Shown one piece after another: positions 24,342 through 33,113 of a DNA stretch of 43,622 nucleotides. This stretch comes from JANPJV01 sp031425695. Lineage in GTDB: Bacteria; Pseudomonadota; Gammaproteobacteria; Xanthomonadales; SZUA-5. The notes beneath the pieces are model-generated. The model saw only the letters and a program-made list of their open reading frames with translations. It was not told the DNA's origin and did not search any database. The DNA lies in NCBI GenBank assembly GCA_031425695.1, contig JANPJV010000050.1, positions 1 through 43,622 of the forward strand, given 5' to 3'. The position numbers were made by a program, and so were the translations under genes. Position 1 is the first letter of the stretch, and every line of letters begins with the position of its first letter.

Positions 24342-26166
24342 AATCAATGCGGCGCGGGCTCGCGCCGGTATATCGCGCCCAACCGGGCTCGCGGCGCACG
24401 CGGCCGTTGGCGTCGGCGCTCAAGCCTCCGGTCGCGCCAATCACCTTGCGGCCCGGATTGCGCTCCAGCCATTCGATATGCGGCAGCAGACGGTAGGCGT
24501 CGATGCCGAAGGCGAACAGGCGGGCGGCAGGACCCGAGGCGGTCTTCATCGACACCATCTGCGCGCGCGTCGGGATGCCCGGGTCGAGATTGCCTCCGAG
24601 CAGCCACGGCACCTCCGAAAACTCGACGCCATCGAGTTCGGCATCCGCGCTGCTGTTGCTGCCCGAATAGATCGCGCTGGTGGAGAGAATCGGGAAGCGC
24701 GTCGCCTGCACGTTCTTGAGCTGCGGCAACAAGACCCGCGCCTGCGGATTGCGCGCGAACAGGAACAGCGCATCGACATCGGCGCGTGGGGTCGGATCCA
24801 TCTTGAGGTCCATGCCGAGCAAGCCCTCTAGGAAAGCCAGGCGCGCCGTGCTCTGCTCGATGCCGACCAGGCGCCGAATCTCCTCGGTCTGGTCGCGGCC
24901 AACCGGGTCGTAGAGTGCTTCACCGGCAACCGTGCCGCCCTGGCCCTGGAGACGCTCCCTGAAAGCCGCCGCGGCACGCTGGCCCACCTCGTCGCGCGGC
25001 ACCAGCACCAGCGCCCGCCGCAGTCCGCGCTGGATCATGCGATCAGCGGCGGAAACCGCCTCTTCCTCGGGAAGCAGCGCGAATTGCAGGCTGCCGGGAG
25101 GCGGCAGGGCCGGCGCATCGGCGTAATTGAGCGCGAGGGTCGGCACCCGCGCGAGATTGCTCTGGAACAGCGCGGTCACCGCCTCGCGCGAAAGCGGTCC
25201 AAGCACGCGCTCGGCGCCCTCGCTCAAGGCGAGCTGGTAGGCCGCGAGGGCTTCTCCCGCGGTGCCGCCGGCGTCATAGACGACGATCCGCGGACGCTGG
25301 CCGGAGTCGGCAAAATACGCGGCGAAAATGCCTTCCCGAACGGCGGTGGCTGCCGGTGCCAATGGACCCTTGGTCGGCAGCAGCAGCGCGACAGTGCCAT
25401 AGGTCGCCCGCTCCATATCACTCATGTCGATGGCTGCAGCGCCCGGCTCGATCGGCCGTGAGTTGGCGATATCACTGGCATAGCTCCCGGGCACGCCCTT
25501 CGCCTGGGCCATGGCGCGGGCGCCGCCGAGCAGCCAGGGGTACAGCGGATCATCGCGATCTGCGGTGCGCAGGCGCTGGCGCAGTTCGTCTTCGGGAATG
25601 CTGGCGACCAGCTTCTTGATTTCGTCGCTGTTGGCGACCCGATCCGGCCCGTCTTCGAGCAGCGCATCCAGGCTGACGCGGTCGGCGATCGCCGCGAGCG
25701 GGTCACCGTTGGCGGCGTGGGCGCGCGCACGCAGCTCGTAGAAACGTGGCAGATGGCTCGGTGGGATCTCCACGGCCGGGGTCACCAGCAGCGCCAGCGT
25801 GCCCTGCGCATCACCGCGCTCGAGCGCCAGTTCGGCCAGCAGCAGGTCGAGCCGGAAGGCTTCGTCGGGCGGCAGTCGATCCCGGCGGATCTCGTCGATC
25901 AGCCCCCGCATCGCGGCCTGGTCGCCCTCTTCGCGGTAAGCCTCGGCCGCACGCAGGCGATAGCGGTCGCGCTGGCTGCGATCCGCTTTGGCGAGCGCGA
26001 GAAAAGCCTGCGCTGCGCTGCGGAAATCGCCCTGCAGGTACATCGTCTGCGCATCCATCTCGCTCGGCACGTCACCGCGGCGAGTGGTTACACCACCGCA
26101 GGCGACGAGGCTGACGGTCAGCAACAGCAGCAGGGCGGATCGGTAAAGGCCAAAAAAACCAGTCAT
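24340..26166 (-). CDS. lpoA: LppC/LpoA family lipoprotein, penicillin-binding protein activator
   Basis: Outer-membrane lipoprotein that in E. coli reaches through the periplasm to activate PBP1A. It has 608 residues from ATG 26166 (MTGFFGLYRSALLLLLTVSL), with a lipobox LVAC. The N-terminal part is helical and TPR-like (YLQGDFRSAAQAFLALAKAD, ALLVTPAVEIPPSHLPRFYE). The C-terminal half is a periplasmic-binding-protein-like fold (GTVALLLPTKGPLAPAATAV, PRIVVYDAGGTAGEALAAYQ, ALVLVPRDEVGQRAAAAF). Divergence from rsmI and the following yraN match the known yraL-lpoA-yraN arrangement. Longer in-frame starts run into the MITE-like element. Confidence 0.93.
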   Translation of the reverse strand: MTGFFGLYRSALLLLLTVSLVACGGVTTRRGDVPSEMDAQTMYLQGDFRSAAQAFLALAKADRSQRDRYRLRAAEAYREEGDQAAMRGLIDEIRRDRLPPDEAFRLDLLLAELALERGDAQGTLALLVTPAVEIPPSHLPRFYELRARAHAANGDPLAAIADRVSLDALLEDGPDRVANSDEIKKLVASIPEDELRQRLRTADRDDPLYPWLLGGARAMAQAKGVPGSYASDIANSRPIEPGAAAIDMSDMERATYGTVALLLPTKGPLAPAATAVREGIFAAYFADSGQRPRIVVYDAGGTAGEALAAYQLALSEGAERVLGPLSREAVTALFQSNLARVPTLALNYADAPALPPPGSLQFALLPEEEAVSAADRMIQRGLRRALVLVPRDEVGQRAAAAFRERLQGQGGTVAGEALYDPVGRDQTEEIRRLVGIEQSTARLAFLEGLLGMDLKMDPTPRADVDALFLFARNPQARVLLPQLKNVQATRFPILSTSAIYSGSNSSADAELDGVEFSEVPWLLGGNLDPGIPTRAQMVSMKTASGPAARLFAFGIDAYRLLPHIEWLERNPGRKVIGATGGLSADANGRVRREPGWARYTGASPRRID

Positions 26167-26201
26167 GTGCGAAACGCTATGGTGCAGGGGATTGACCATC
26201 A

Positions 26202-26509
26202 TAGTGTGGTGTTCCGTGATTAACTTGAACAATGTTTCCGATGGGTTTCGGCGCCAGGCAAGGCGCGGCGAGGGTGAGAACGGTCAAGCTTGCGCCGCAT
26301 GCGGCGCGTCCGTTCGAACGCACGCAACTTGTTGCGGGCCGGAATCCGAAGGACATAGCTCTTCTGTGGCGACAGCGAGATCGATCCGCTGCCGCGGCAT
26401 GCCGCGCGATCGATCGAGCCCGCGACAGTTTGCTGACGCGGCAAAGGCAACGCAGCATGGCGTTGAAAGACGCGGAAATAGTTCAAGGTAATCTCGGAAC
26501 ACCACACTA
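26202..26509. mobile_element. 308-bp MITE-like element with 29-bp terminal inverted repeats
   Basis: Bases 26202-26230 and 26481-26509 are inverted repeats matching at 27 of 29 positions. The ends read tagtgtggtgttcc and ggaacaccacacta, so a TA dinucleotide lies at each boundary, as left by IS630/mariner-type transposition. The interior has no transposase gene. It fills the gap between lpoA and rsmI, and the promoters of these genes must lie in or beside it. Confidence 0.75.
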
Positions 26510-26522
26510 CTCGGGGGTCGGT

Positions 26523-27377
26523 ATGTCGAAGGTGTTGGACGCGAATGCCTCGACGGCGGCCTCGACGCTGTACGTGGTGGCGACCCCGATCGGGCACCTG
26601 GGCGATCTTTCTACGCGTGCTCACGCGGTACTCAGCGAAGTTGCCGCGATCCTGGCCGAAGACACCCGTCAGAGCAGCGTATTGCTGCGCCACGCCGGCA
26701 TTTCTCGCCCGCTGATCGCATTGCACGAGCACAATGAGGAAGCGCGTGTGGACAGCATCGTCGCGCGCCTGCGCGGCGGCGACAGCCTGGCGCTGATCTC
26801 CGATGCCGGCACGCCGCTGATCAGCGATCCCGGCTACCGGCTGGTCGCCGCAGTGCGCGCCGCCGGCCTGCCGGTGAGCCCGATTCCCGGCGCCTGCGCG
26901 ATCATTGCCGCGCTTTCAGCCGCAGGCCTGCCGACCGACCGCTTCAGTTTCGAAGGCTTCCTGCCCGCCAAAGACGGTGAGCGCCGCGCGCGCCTGGAAG
27001 CGCTCGCGCAGGATCCGCGCACATTGGTGTTCTACGAGGCGCCACACCGTATTGCGCAGACACTCAACGCCGCTGTCGCCGCATTCGGCCCCGAGCGCCG
27101 CGGCGTGGTCGCGCGCGAGCTCACCAAGCGCTTCGAGACCATCCTCGACGGCAACCTTGCCGAGCTGGCGGCCCGGGTCGCCAGCGACCCGGACCAGCAA
27201 CGCGGCGAGATCGTCCTGCTGGTCGCCGGGGCACCCGCGGATGCGGACAGCGAGAAAATTGCTGCTGGCAAGCGCCTCTACGCGCTGCTGGTCGAAGAGC
27301 TCGCGCCGTCGCGCGCCGCGAAGATTGCCGCGGCCTATACGGGGGCGCCGAAGCGGGCGTTGTACGGGGGCGAGTAG
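26523..27377 (+). CDS. rsmI: 16S rRNA (cytidine(1402)-2'-O)-methyltransferase
   Basis: SAM-dependent enzyme that 2'-O-methylates C1402 of 16S rRNA. It has 284 residues from ATG 26523, with family motifs LYVVATPIGHLGDLSTRA, AEDTRQSSVLL, SLALISDAGTPLISDPGYRL and PIPGACAIIAALSAAGLPTD, followed by FEGFLPAK and FYEAPHRI. An in-frame region upstream from 26232 belongs to the MITE-like element and was excluded. The stop at 27377 is followed within 25 bases by the family A repeat array. Confidence 0.96.
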   Translation: MSKVLDANASTAASTLYVVATPIGHLGDLSTRAHAVLSEVAAILAEDTRQSSVLLRHAGISRPLIALHEHNEEARVDSIVARLRGGDSLALISDAGTPLISDPGYRLVAAVRAAGLPVSPIPGACAIIAALSAAGLPTDRFSFEGFLPAKDGERRARLEALAQDPRTLVFYEAPHRIAQTLNAAVAAFGPERRGVVARELTKRFETILDGNLAELAARVASDPDQQRGEIVLLVAGAPADADSEKIAAGKRLYALLVEELAPSRAAKIAAAYTGAPKRALYGGE

Positions 27378-27400
27378 GGCGGTGGCTGCTCTTCGCTGTT

Positions 27401-27598
27401 GGTGGGTCTGCGCTGCGCGCGGACTCTTTGGCCTTGTTGAGAAAAAGCGTCCGCGCATAGCGCAGACCCACCACCAGCAGAGGCAAAGGTGTCCCGCATA
27501 GCGCAGACCCACCACCAGCAGAGCTAAAAGCGTCCGCTAATAGCGCAGACCCACCACCAGCAGAGGCGTCCGCGCATGGCGCAGACCCACCACCAGCA
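27401..27598. repeat. Family A repeat array: one inverted and four tandem units
   Basis: The inverted arm ggtgggtctgcgctgcgcgc lies at 27401-27420. It is followed by four direct units, each about 34 bp and ending gcagacccaccaccagca, at 27447-27480, 27489-27521, 27530-27563 and 27566-27598. Spacers between units are only 2-8 bases, so this is not a CRISPR. The array fills the gap between the convergent rsmI and M14 peptidase genes. A single-unit palindrome of the same family is at 1-81. Confidence 0.93.
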
Positions 27599-27603
27599 AA
27601 CCG

Positions 27604-29370
27604 CTACCGCAACCGCGCCAGCCCTGCCGCATCCAGCCTTGCCACGGGGATCACGTTGCGGCGTGGGTCGGCCCATTCGCTCTTGTCGTAGAACCAGCGC
27701 AGGCGGGCGTTACGGTCGCCGGCAAACGCCGGATCGGCCAGCGCGGTTTCAAATTCGGCGCGCAGCTCGGGCTTGCTGGCGAGCATCTCGCGCGCGAGCT
27801 TTTCCATGACGCGGGCTTCGAAGTACTCCTTGTCCTCGAACACGGCATTGAAGAATCCCCAGCGCGCGAAAGAATCGGGCGCGCCGGCCTGCAGTAGTTC
27901 CGCAGCGAGCACGGCGAGTGGTTGGTCGGCTACGACCAGTACGCTGCCCGCGGCAAAGGTCCGGCTGCGGCGAACCGGTTCGAGCGCCCATTCGGACACG
28001 GTCTGGCGACCTTCGAACGAGCGTGCGGACAGCACGACTTTGGCAGCTCGCTCGAAATCGGCTTCGATCTCGTGCGCCTCCCCGAGCACCGTGCTCTCGA
28101 TCCCATGCAGCGCCAGGCGCTCGATCACGTCGGTCCATTCAGGTGGGATCAGCCAGCCTGCCGGCAGCGTCGCAGTCGACACCACTTCGACCGCATCGAA
28201 CACCGGGACGCTGAACTCGACCGGCTTGTCGGGGTGGTACTGGATCCATGGCTGGCCGGATATTTCGCTCAACGTACGCGTGTACTCGACGCCGAGGAAA
28301 TCAACGTCGCGCGATTCGGTGCCGATCTTGAGCTCGAGCGGATAACCCTCGGGCGCAAACATGCTCGCACGCGCCTGCTCTTCCGCCTTGGCGATGGCGG
28401 CCGGCAGCACGCTCGGCACGCGTGCAATCTCGACCAGGATGGCGCGCAGCAGGGCGAGGCTGACCTCGACACGGCGCTCATTGGACTTGAGCATGTGGTT
28501 TTCGACGGTGAGCCCGGGGCGCGCATGCGCCAGCGCGTAACCGGTCGAGTAGCGTGGTGTCGCGATGAACCCGGCGAGTCCCTTGCGCGGATCGTCGTCG
28601 TCGACCAGTTGCACATACGGGGCAAGCTTGAAGCCCTGTTTCTGGACATGCGCGAAAGCGCCGTCGACCAGCACATTCTTCTGCCATTGCGCCAGCGCAG
28701 GCGGGACGCGCGGACCATCGGCCAGGATCCAGGTCGAGTCGTATTGGAAGTCGGCGCCGTCGGTATTGTGGAGGTCGATCAACAGGTGCGGGCGCCAGGC
28801 GCCCCACAGCGCCAGCCAGGCGCGTGATTCGGGCGCATCCGCCTTGATGAAATCACGGTTGAGGTTGAGATTGCGGGCCGTGGTGCGCCAACCCATGCTT
28901 TCCGGGCCCAACTGGTTGATGCGGTTGAACGGCCCCCGCCGGGCCTCGCCGTCGATGTTGTAGATCGGCACCACCACCAGAATCAGTTTCTCCAGCGCGT
29001 CGTTTTCAGCGGGCTGTCGGACCAGGTCGCGAACCAGCATCAGCAGCGCGTCCTTGCCTTCGTTCTCGCCCGGGTGGATGCCGGCCTGGAGAAGCACGAT
29101 GGGTCGTCCGCTTGCTCGCGCCGCCGCGGCCGTGTGCTCGATCCCTTTCGCTGCGATCAGCACCGGCATTTCGCGCCCCTCGCCGCTGCGACCAAAGCTC
29201 GCGACGCTGATCGACTCGCTCAGGCCGTCCAGGCGGGCGAGGTAGGCGTTCACCTCCTCGACTGTCGCGGTTTCGCGGAAGTCGCTCGCCTCGGCAGGGG
29301 TCTGCCAGTCGATCGAGCGGGCCGAAACAGTGGGAGTGGTCATCAGCAGTGCCAGCAAGAGTCGGAGCAT
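27604..29370 (-). CDS. Exported M14-family zinc carboxypeptidase-like protein
   Basis: A 588-residue predicted periplasmic or secreted metallopeptidase. A signal peptide follows ATG 29370 (MLRLLLALLMTTPTVSA). The M14 fold is shown by the zinc motif GIHPGENEGKDALLML (HxxE), the third ligand in LIDLHNTDGADFQYDS, and the probable catalytic Glu in LTVENHMLKSNERRVEV. Arg/Asn contacts are likely in GWRTTARNLNLNRDF. A C-terminal non-catalytic domain of about 200 residues follows. A longer in-frame region upstream (to 29574) reads through repeat sequence. The substrate is unknown; the family includes both peptide- and cell-wall-cleaving enzymes. Confidence 0.88.
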   Translation of the reverse strand: MLRLLLALLMTTPTVSARSIDWQTPAEASDFRETATVEEVNAYLARLDGLSESISVASFGRSGEGREMPVLIAAKGIEHTAAAARASGRPIVLLQAGIHPGENEGKDALLMLVRDLVRQPAENDALEKLILVVVPIYNIDGEARRGPFNRINQLGPESMGWRTTARNLNLNRDFIKADAPESRAWLALWGAWRPHLLIDLHNTDGADFQYDSTWILADGPRVPPALAQWQKNVLVDGAFAHVQKQGFKLAPYVQLVDDDDPRKGLAGFIATPRYSTGYALAHARPGLTVENHMLKSNERRVEVSLALLRAILVEIARVPSVLPAAIAKAEEQARASMFAPEGYPLELKIGTESRDVDFLGVEYTRTLSEISGQPWIQYHPDKPVEFSVPVFDAVEVVSTATLPAGWLIPPEWTDVIERLALHGIESTVLGEAHEIEADFERAAKVVLSARSFEGRQTVSEWALEPVRRSRTFAAGSVLVVADQPLAVLAAELLQAGAPDSFARWGFFNAVFEDKEYFEARVMEKLAREMLASKPELRAEFETALADPAFAGDRNARLRWFYDKSEWADPRRNVIPVARLDAAGLARLR

Positions 29371-29450
29371 CGGGAAGGGAGCATTGAGTCGACGGGTTAC
29401 GCTCGGCTTACCGCAGGGTGCTGTCAAGGCGGCGAGTGCACCGCGCATAG

Positions 29451-29481
29451 CTGGAGCGCAGCGCTCCGTGCTGCTTTGGAT
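29451..29481. repeat. Family E palindrome (ctttggat type)
   Basis: The unit ggagcgcagcgctccgtg followed by ctgctttggat lies about 80 bases upstream of the M14 peptidase start. It is close to the unit at 43000-43030 and has the complementary orientation to those at 17028 and 29544. Confidence 0.75.
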
Positions 29482-29493
29482 GATTTCGCTTGG

Positions 29494-29572
29494 GGAGGGC
29501 CGAGCTCCTGCTCGGCCGCTTTTGCGTCTCGAGCGAAGAGTCCAAAGCGGCGGCGCGGGAGCGCCGCCCTCC
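29494..29572. repeat. Two facing family E palindromes
   Basis: The first hairpin is gggccgagc / gctcggcc (29497-29517) followed by gctttt. The second is gcggcggcgc / gcgccgcc (29547-29568) followed by ctcc. The two face each other, with ggaggg on the left and ccctcc on the right, making one large inverted repeat in the gap between the M14 gene and the exported-protein gene. Confidence 0.8.
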
Positions 29573-29576
29573 AAAC

Positions 29577-29602
29577 GAAAAGGCCGGCTTGCGCCGGCCT
29601 TA
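29577..29602 (-). terminator. Rho-independent terminator on the minus strand
   Basis: Read on the minus strand, the stem aaggccggc / gccggcctt has a 4-base loop and ends in TTTT. It lies about 30 bases beyond the stop codon of the exported-protein gene at 29632-30462. Confidence 0.85.
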
Positions 29603-29631
29603 CTACCTCATATCAACGCTAGCCCAACAGC

Positions 29632-30462
29632 TCACCACGGATCCGGCGTGAAGCCCGGGAAGGGGCGGGAGTCGCCGCGGTCGGCGTAGTGCCGGCGCTG
29701 CGGGATGATGCCGGCCGCGCCCAGGTTGCGGCGGCTGTCGTACCAGATCGCGTTCACTTCCGACGGCGAGCGGCTGGCACGTACGAACTGCGTCGAGCGC
29801 GCCGAGGACCACTCGCGTTCGCCGTGGCCGGTGCCGAGCGGCGCATCCCCTGAGTGCGATTTCTCGGCCATGCGGTCGCTGTACGACTCCGGAGCGGCCG
29901 GTGCCGATTGCGTGCTCGGTGCGCGTGATTCGGCGGCGCCAGCACTGCCTGCACTGCGGTCACGCTCGTAGTAGCCGTCGTCACGCTGCGAGAGCACTGG
30001 CGGCGACTGATGAACGTAGCGGCGTTCCTGGAACACCGCGACGCCAATCACACCGACGTCGTCCGGCCGACCCGTGCGTGCCGCGTAGCTCTCGGGCAAC
30101 GGCGCGAAGGTAAAGGCGGCGATCTCCGACATGTTCTTGCGCCAGCCATTGATGACGGTCGACTGCCACGGCTCCAGCACATAGCCGCTCTGCTGCGGCG
30201 CGGCTGTTTCCCCGCTGACCACGTTCACGCCGTCCACCGAGACCACCGCGAGCAGGCGCTCACCGGTGCGATTGCTCAGCCGGATCGCATACCGATGCCC
30301 GGGCTCGCCACCTGCATACGAACGGCCCTCAAAGCGGTGCAGATCGATGCTGCGATTGAGCGTCCGGTCTTCCAGCGTCACATCGACCCGCTGTGCGAAC
30401 GTCGCCGTCGAGACCAACGAAGCGATTGCCGCGACCATTCCCACCAGTGTCTGCTTGCCCAT
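29632..30462 (-). CDS. Exported protein of unknown function
   Basis: A 276-residue protein with signal peptide MGKQTLVGMVAAIASLVSTATFA. The N-terminal half forms a beta-rich domain (RYAIRLSNRTGERLLAVVSV, YVLEPWQSTVINGWRK, AAFTFAPLPESYAARTGRP, VGVIGVAVFQER). The C-terminal half is low-complexity and Ser/Ala/Arg-rich, ending in a conserved-looking block (FVRASRSPSEVNAIWYDSRR, then NLGAAGIIP). No catalytic motif is seen. It has its own terminator and lies between the M14 peptidase and maeB, so it is probably monocistronic. I do not assign a function. Confidence 0.8.
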   Translation of the reverse strand: MGKQTLVGMVAAIASLVSTATFAQRVDVTLEDRTLNRSIDLHRFEGRSYAGGEPGHRYAIRLSNRTGERLLAVVSVDGVNVVSGETAAPQQSGYVLEPWQSTVINGWRKNMSEIAAFTFAPLPESYAARTGRPDDVGVIGVAVFQERRYVHQSPPVLSQRDDGYYERDRSAGSAGAAESRAPSTQSAPAAPESYSDRMAEKSHSGDAPLGTGHGEREWSSARSTQFVRASRSPSEVNAIWYDSRRNLGAAGIIPQRRHYADRGDSRPFPGFTPDPW

Positions 30463-30563
30463 GACCCGTCTCCGTTTGCGTTGAGTGTCGGAGATAGAAA
30501 CGCTGGGGGTGGGGAAGTGGGGTTTTGCCAGTCGGGCGCGTTCAGAAGGCCTTTACGGTTTGA

Positions 30564-30695
30564 TTTGCTCCCCTCTCCCATGCTTCTTGGGAGAGGGGCA
30601 GGGGAGAGGGGCGCTTTTCTTGTGCAGACGCGCAGCGAATTAAAAACGCCCTCTCCCCCGCCCCTCTCCCCAAGAGCACGGGAGAGGGGAGCAAA
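30564..30695. repeat. Paired CTCTCCC/GGGAGAG palindromes (family C)
   Basis: An exact 16-bp outer inverted repeat, tttgctcccctctccc (30564-30579) and its complement (30680-30695), encloses two smaller ctctccc / gggagag hairpins. It abuts the maeB stop codon at 30700, so it lies immediately 3' of maeB and could protect or terminate the transcript. A single unit occurs at 2516-2548. Confidence 0.88.
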
Positions 30696-30699
30696 GCTC

Positions 30700-33030
30700 T
30701 CACCCCGCCTCCACCGCCCCCGCCGGCGCCACCACCGCGCTCTCCTGTTCCTGCCGCTGCCGGATCTGCGCCTCCACGACCGCGAGGGCGGTCATGTTGA
30801 CGACGCGGCGGACGGTCGCGGAGTTGGTGAGCACGTAACAAGGCTTCCTCAGACCCATGACGATGGGACCGAGTGAAACGCCGTTGGAAAGCACCCGCAC
30901 CATGTTGAAGCAGATGTTGGCCGAGTCCAGGTTCGGAAACACAAAGACGTTGGCCGCGCCCTTGAGCCGCGAATTGGGGAAGATGCGTTCGCGGATGGCG
31001 GCGTCGAGCGCGGCGTCGGCGTGCATCTCGCCTTCGACCTCGAGATCGGGCGCTTGCTCCTGCAGGAGCCGTAGCACTTCGCGCATCTTGACGGCGCTCT
31101 TGTTGTTCTCGCTGCCGAAATTGCTGTGCGAGAGCAGCGCGACCTGCGGGGTGATGCCGAAGACCTTGAGCCGCTCGACGGCCATCAGCGTGGCCTTGGC
31201 GAGTTGTGGCGCGGTCGGGTCGAAATTCACATAGGTGTCGAGGAAAAAGAAGGTGCCGCGGTCGCAGGTGATCGCGCTCATCGCCGCCGGTACGTCGACG
31301 CCGGGCTCGAGCCCAATGACTTCCTGGGTGTACTCGAGCTTCTTCTGGAAGCGCCCGATCACGCCCGAAATCATGGCGTCGACCTCGCCGCGCTCGACCA
31401 TCAGCGCGCCGATCACGGTGGTGCGTGAGCGGACGATGCCTTTCGCTGTTGCCGGGGTCACCCCGCGGCGCTCCATGAGGCGGTGATAGTGCTGCCAGTA
31501 ATCGACGAAGCGCGGGTCCGAGTCCGGATTGGTGATGGTGAAATCGATGCCCTCGCGCAGGCCGAGGCCCATGCGCTCGATGCGCTGCAAGATCACTGCG
31601 GGACGGCCGATCAGCACCGGATGTGCGAATCCCTCCTCGATGATGTTCTGCACCGCCCGCAGCACCACTTCTTCTTCGCCCTCGGCGAAGCAGACGCGCT
31701 TGGGCTCGCGCCGCGCAGCGTCGAACACCGGCTTCATCATGAGCCCGGTGCGGAAAATGAACTGCATCAGTGTCTGCTTGTACGCCGCCATGTCGGTGAT
31801 CGGCCGCGCGGCGACGCCAGAATCCATTGCGGCCTGCGCGATGGCCGGCGCGAGCCGCACCAGCAGGCGCGGATCAAACGGCTGCGGGATCAGGTAATCG
31901 GCGCCGAAGTTGCGCACCTCGCCGCCGTAGGCCGCAGCCGCGACGTCCGACGCGCCTTCGCGTGCGAGCTTGGCAATCGCGTGTACGCAAGCGAGCTTCA
32001 TTTCCTCGGTGATCGTGCTGGCGCCAACATCCAGCGCCCCGCGGAAGATGTAGGGGAAGCACAGTGCGTTGTTGACCTGGTTCGGGAAGTCCGAGCGCCC
32101 GGTTGCAATGATCGCGTCGGGGCGGACCGCCAAGGCCTCGTCCGGCATGATCTCGGGGTCGGGATTGGCGAGCGCCAGGATGATCGGGCGCGGCGCCATT
32201 CTCTTGACCATGGACGGCTTGAGCACGCCGGCCGCCGACAGTCCCAGGAAAATGTCTGCATCGGCGATCACGTCGTCGAGGTCGCGCGCATCCGTGGTGC
32301 GGGCGTAGCGGGCCTTGTCGACATCCATCTCCGCCGCGCGACCGTGATAGACCACGCCCATGCGGTCGACCACCCAGATGTTCTCGGGCTTGATGCCGAG
32401 CTGCACCAGCATGTTGAGGCAGGCGATGCCGGCCGCGCCGGCGCCGGCGGCGACCACCTTGACGTCGCCGAACTCCTTGCCGACCACGTGCAGCGCGTTG
32501 ACGACAGCGGCGCCGACAATGATCGAGGTGCCGTGCTGGTCATCGTGGAAAACCGGGATCTTCATGCGCTCGCGCAGCTTGCGCTCGACGATGAAGCACT
32601 CGGGTGCCTTGATGTCCTCGAGATTGATGCCGCCGAAGGTCGGCTCCAGGCTGGCGATGATGTCGACCAGCTTGTCCGGATCGCGCTCCTCGATCTCGAT
32701 GTCGAAAACATCGATACCGGCGAATTTCTGGAACAACACGCCCTTGCCTTCCATTACCGGCTTGGCCGCGAGCGGGCCGATGGCGCCGAGGCCGAGCACC
32801 GCCGTGCCATTGGTGATCACTGCGACGAGATTGGCGCGGGCGGTGACCGTGGAGGCCTCATTGGGATCCTCGACGATCGCCATGCACGCCGCCGCCACCC
32901 CGGGTGAATACGCCAGCGACAGATCCCGCTGCGTAGTCATCGCCTTGGTCGGCGTGACCTTGATCTTCCCCGGCGGGCTCTGGCGGTGGTACTCGAGGGC
33001 GGCCTGCTTCAGCTGATCGGAAATCGACAT
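30700..33030 (-). CDS. maeB: NADP-dependent malic enzyme with phosphotransacetylase-like domain
   Basis: Oxidative decarboxylation of malate to pyruvate, giving NADPH. The 776-residue, two-domain architecture matches MaeB. The N-terminal malic enzyme part carries LSLAYSPGVAAACMAI, IECFIV-type sequence at IKAPECFIVERKLRER, VFHDDQHGTSIIV and the nucleotide loop VVAAGAGAAGIACLN. From about residue 430 the C-terminus is a PTA/PTB-like domain (VCFAEGEEEVVLRAVQNI, HADAALDAAI, FPNLDSANICFNMVRVLSNG), thought to be regulatory. The ATG at 33030 gives the usual MSISDQLKQAALEYH. Confidence 0.96.
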   Translation of the reverse strand: MSISDQLKQAALEYHRQSPPGKIKVTPTKAMTTQRDLSLAYSPGVAAACMAIVEDPNEASTVTARANLVAVITNGTAVLGLGAIGPLAAKPVMEGKGVLFQKFAGIDVFDIEIEERDPDKLVDIIASLEPTFGGINLEDIKAPECFIVERKLRERMKIPVFHDDQHGTSIIVGAAVVNALHVVGKEFGDVKVVAAGAGAAGIACLNMLVQLGIKPENIWVVDRMGVVYHGRAAEMDVDKARYARTTDARDLDDVIADADIFLGLSAAGVLKPSMVKRMAPRPIILALANPDPEIMPDEALAVRPDAIIATGRSDFPNQVNNALCFPYIFRGALDVGASTITEEMKLACVHAIAKLAREGASDVAAAAYGGEVRNFGADYLIPQPFDPRLLVRLAPAIAQAAMDSGVAARPITDMAAYKQTLMQFIFRTGLMMKPVFDAARREPKRVCFAEGEEEVVLRAVQNIIEEGFAHPVLIGRPAVILQRIERMGLGLREGIDFTITNPDSDPRFVDYWQHYHRLMERRGVTPATAKGIVRSRTTVIGALMVERGEVDAMISGVIGRFQKKLEYTQEVIGLEPGVDVPAAMSAITCDRGTFFFLDTYVNFDPTAPQLAKATLMAVERLKVFGITPQVALLSHSNFGSENNKSAVKMREVLRLLQEQAPDLEVEGEMHADAALDAAIRERIFPNSRLKGAANVFVFPNLDSANICFNMVRVLSNGVSLGPIVMGLRKPCYVLTNSATVRRVVNMTALAVVEAQIRQRQEQESAVVAPAGAVEAG

Positions 33031-33113
33031 GAGCGCTTCTTGGGCATGGGTTGTCGGCCCAAGGATAGCTCGTGTGAATGGCGTGGGCGGGCTGAACCAA
33101 GAGCGACAGAGCC

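Noticed and set aside
26232..26522. N-terminal extension of RsmI from an upstream start
   Set aside because: The extra 97 codons lie inside the MITE-like element and are not part of the RsmI family; ATG 26523 gives the normal protein.
27447..27598. Regularly spaced repeats considered as a CRISPR array
   Set aside because: Gaps of 2-8 bases are too short for spacers, the units match a palindromic repeat found elsewhere, and no cas genes are present.
31483..32907. Plus-strand frame of 474 codons opposite maeB
   Set aside because: MaeB is clear on the minus strand; this product has no family motif.
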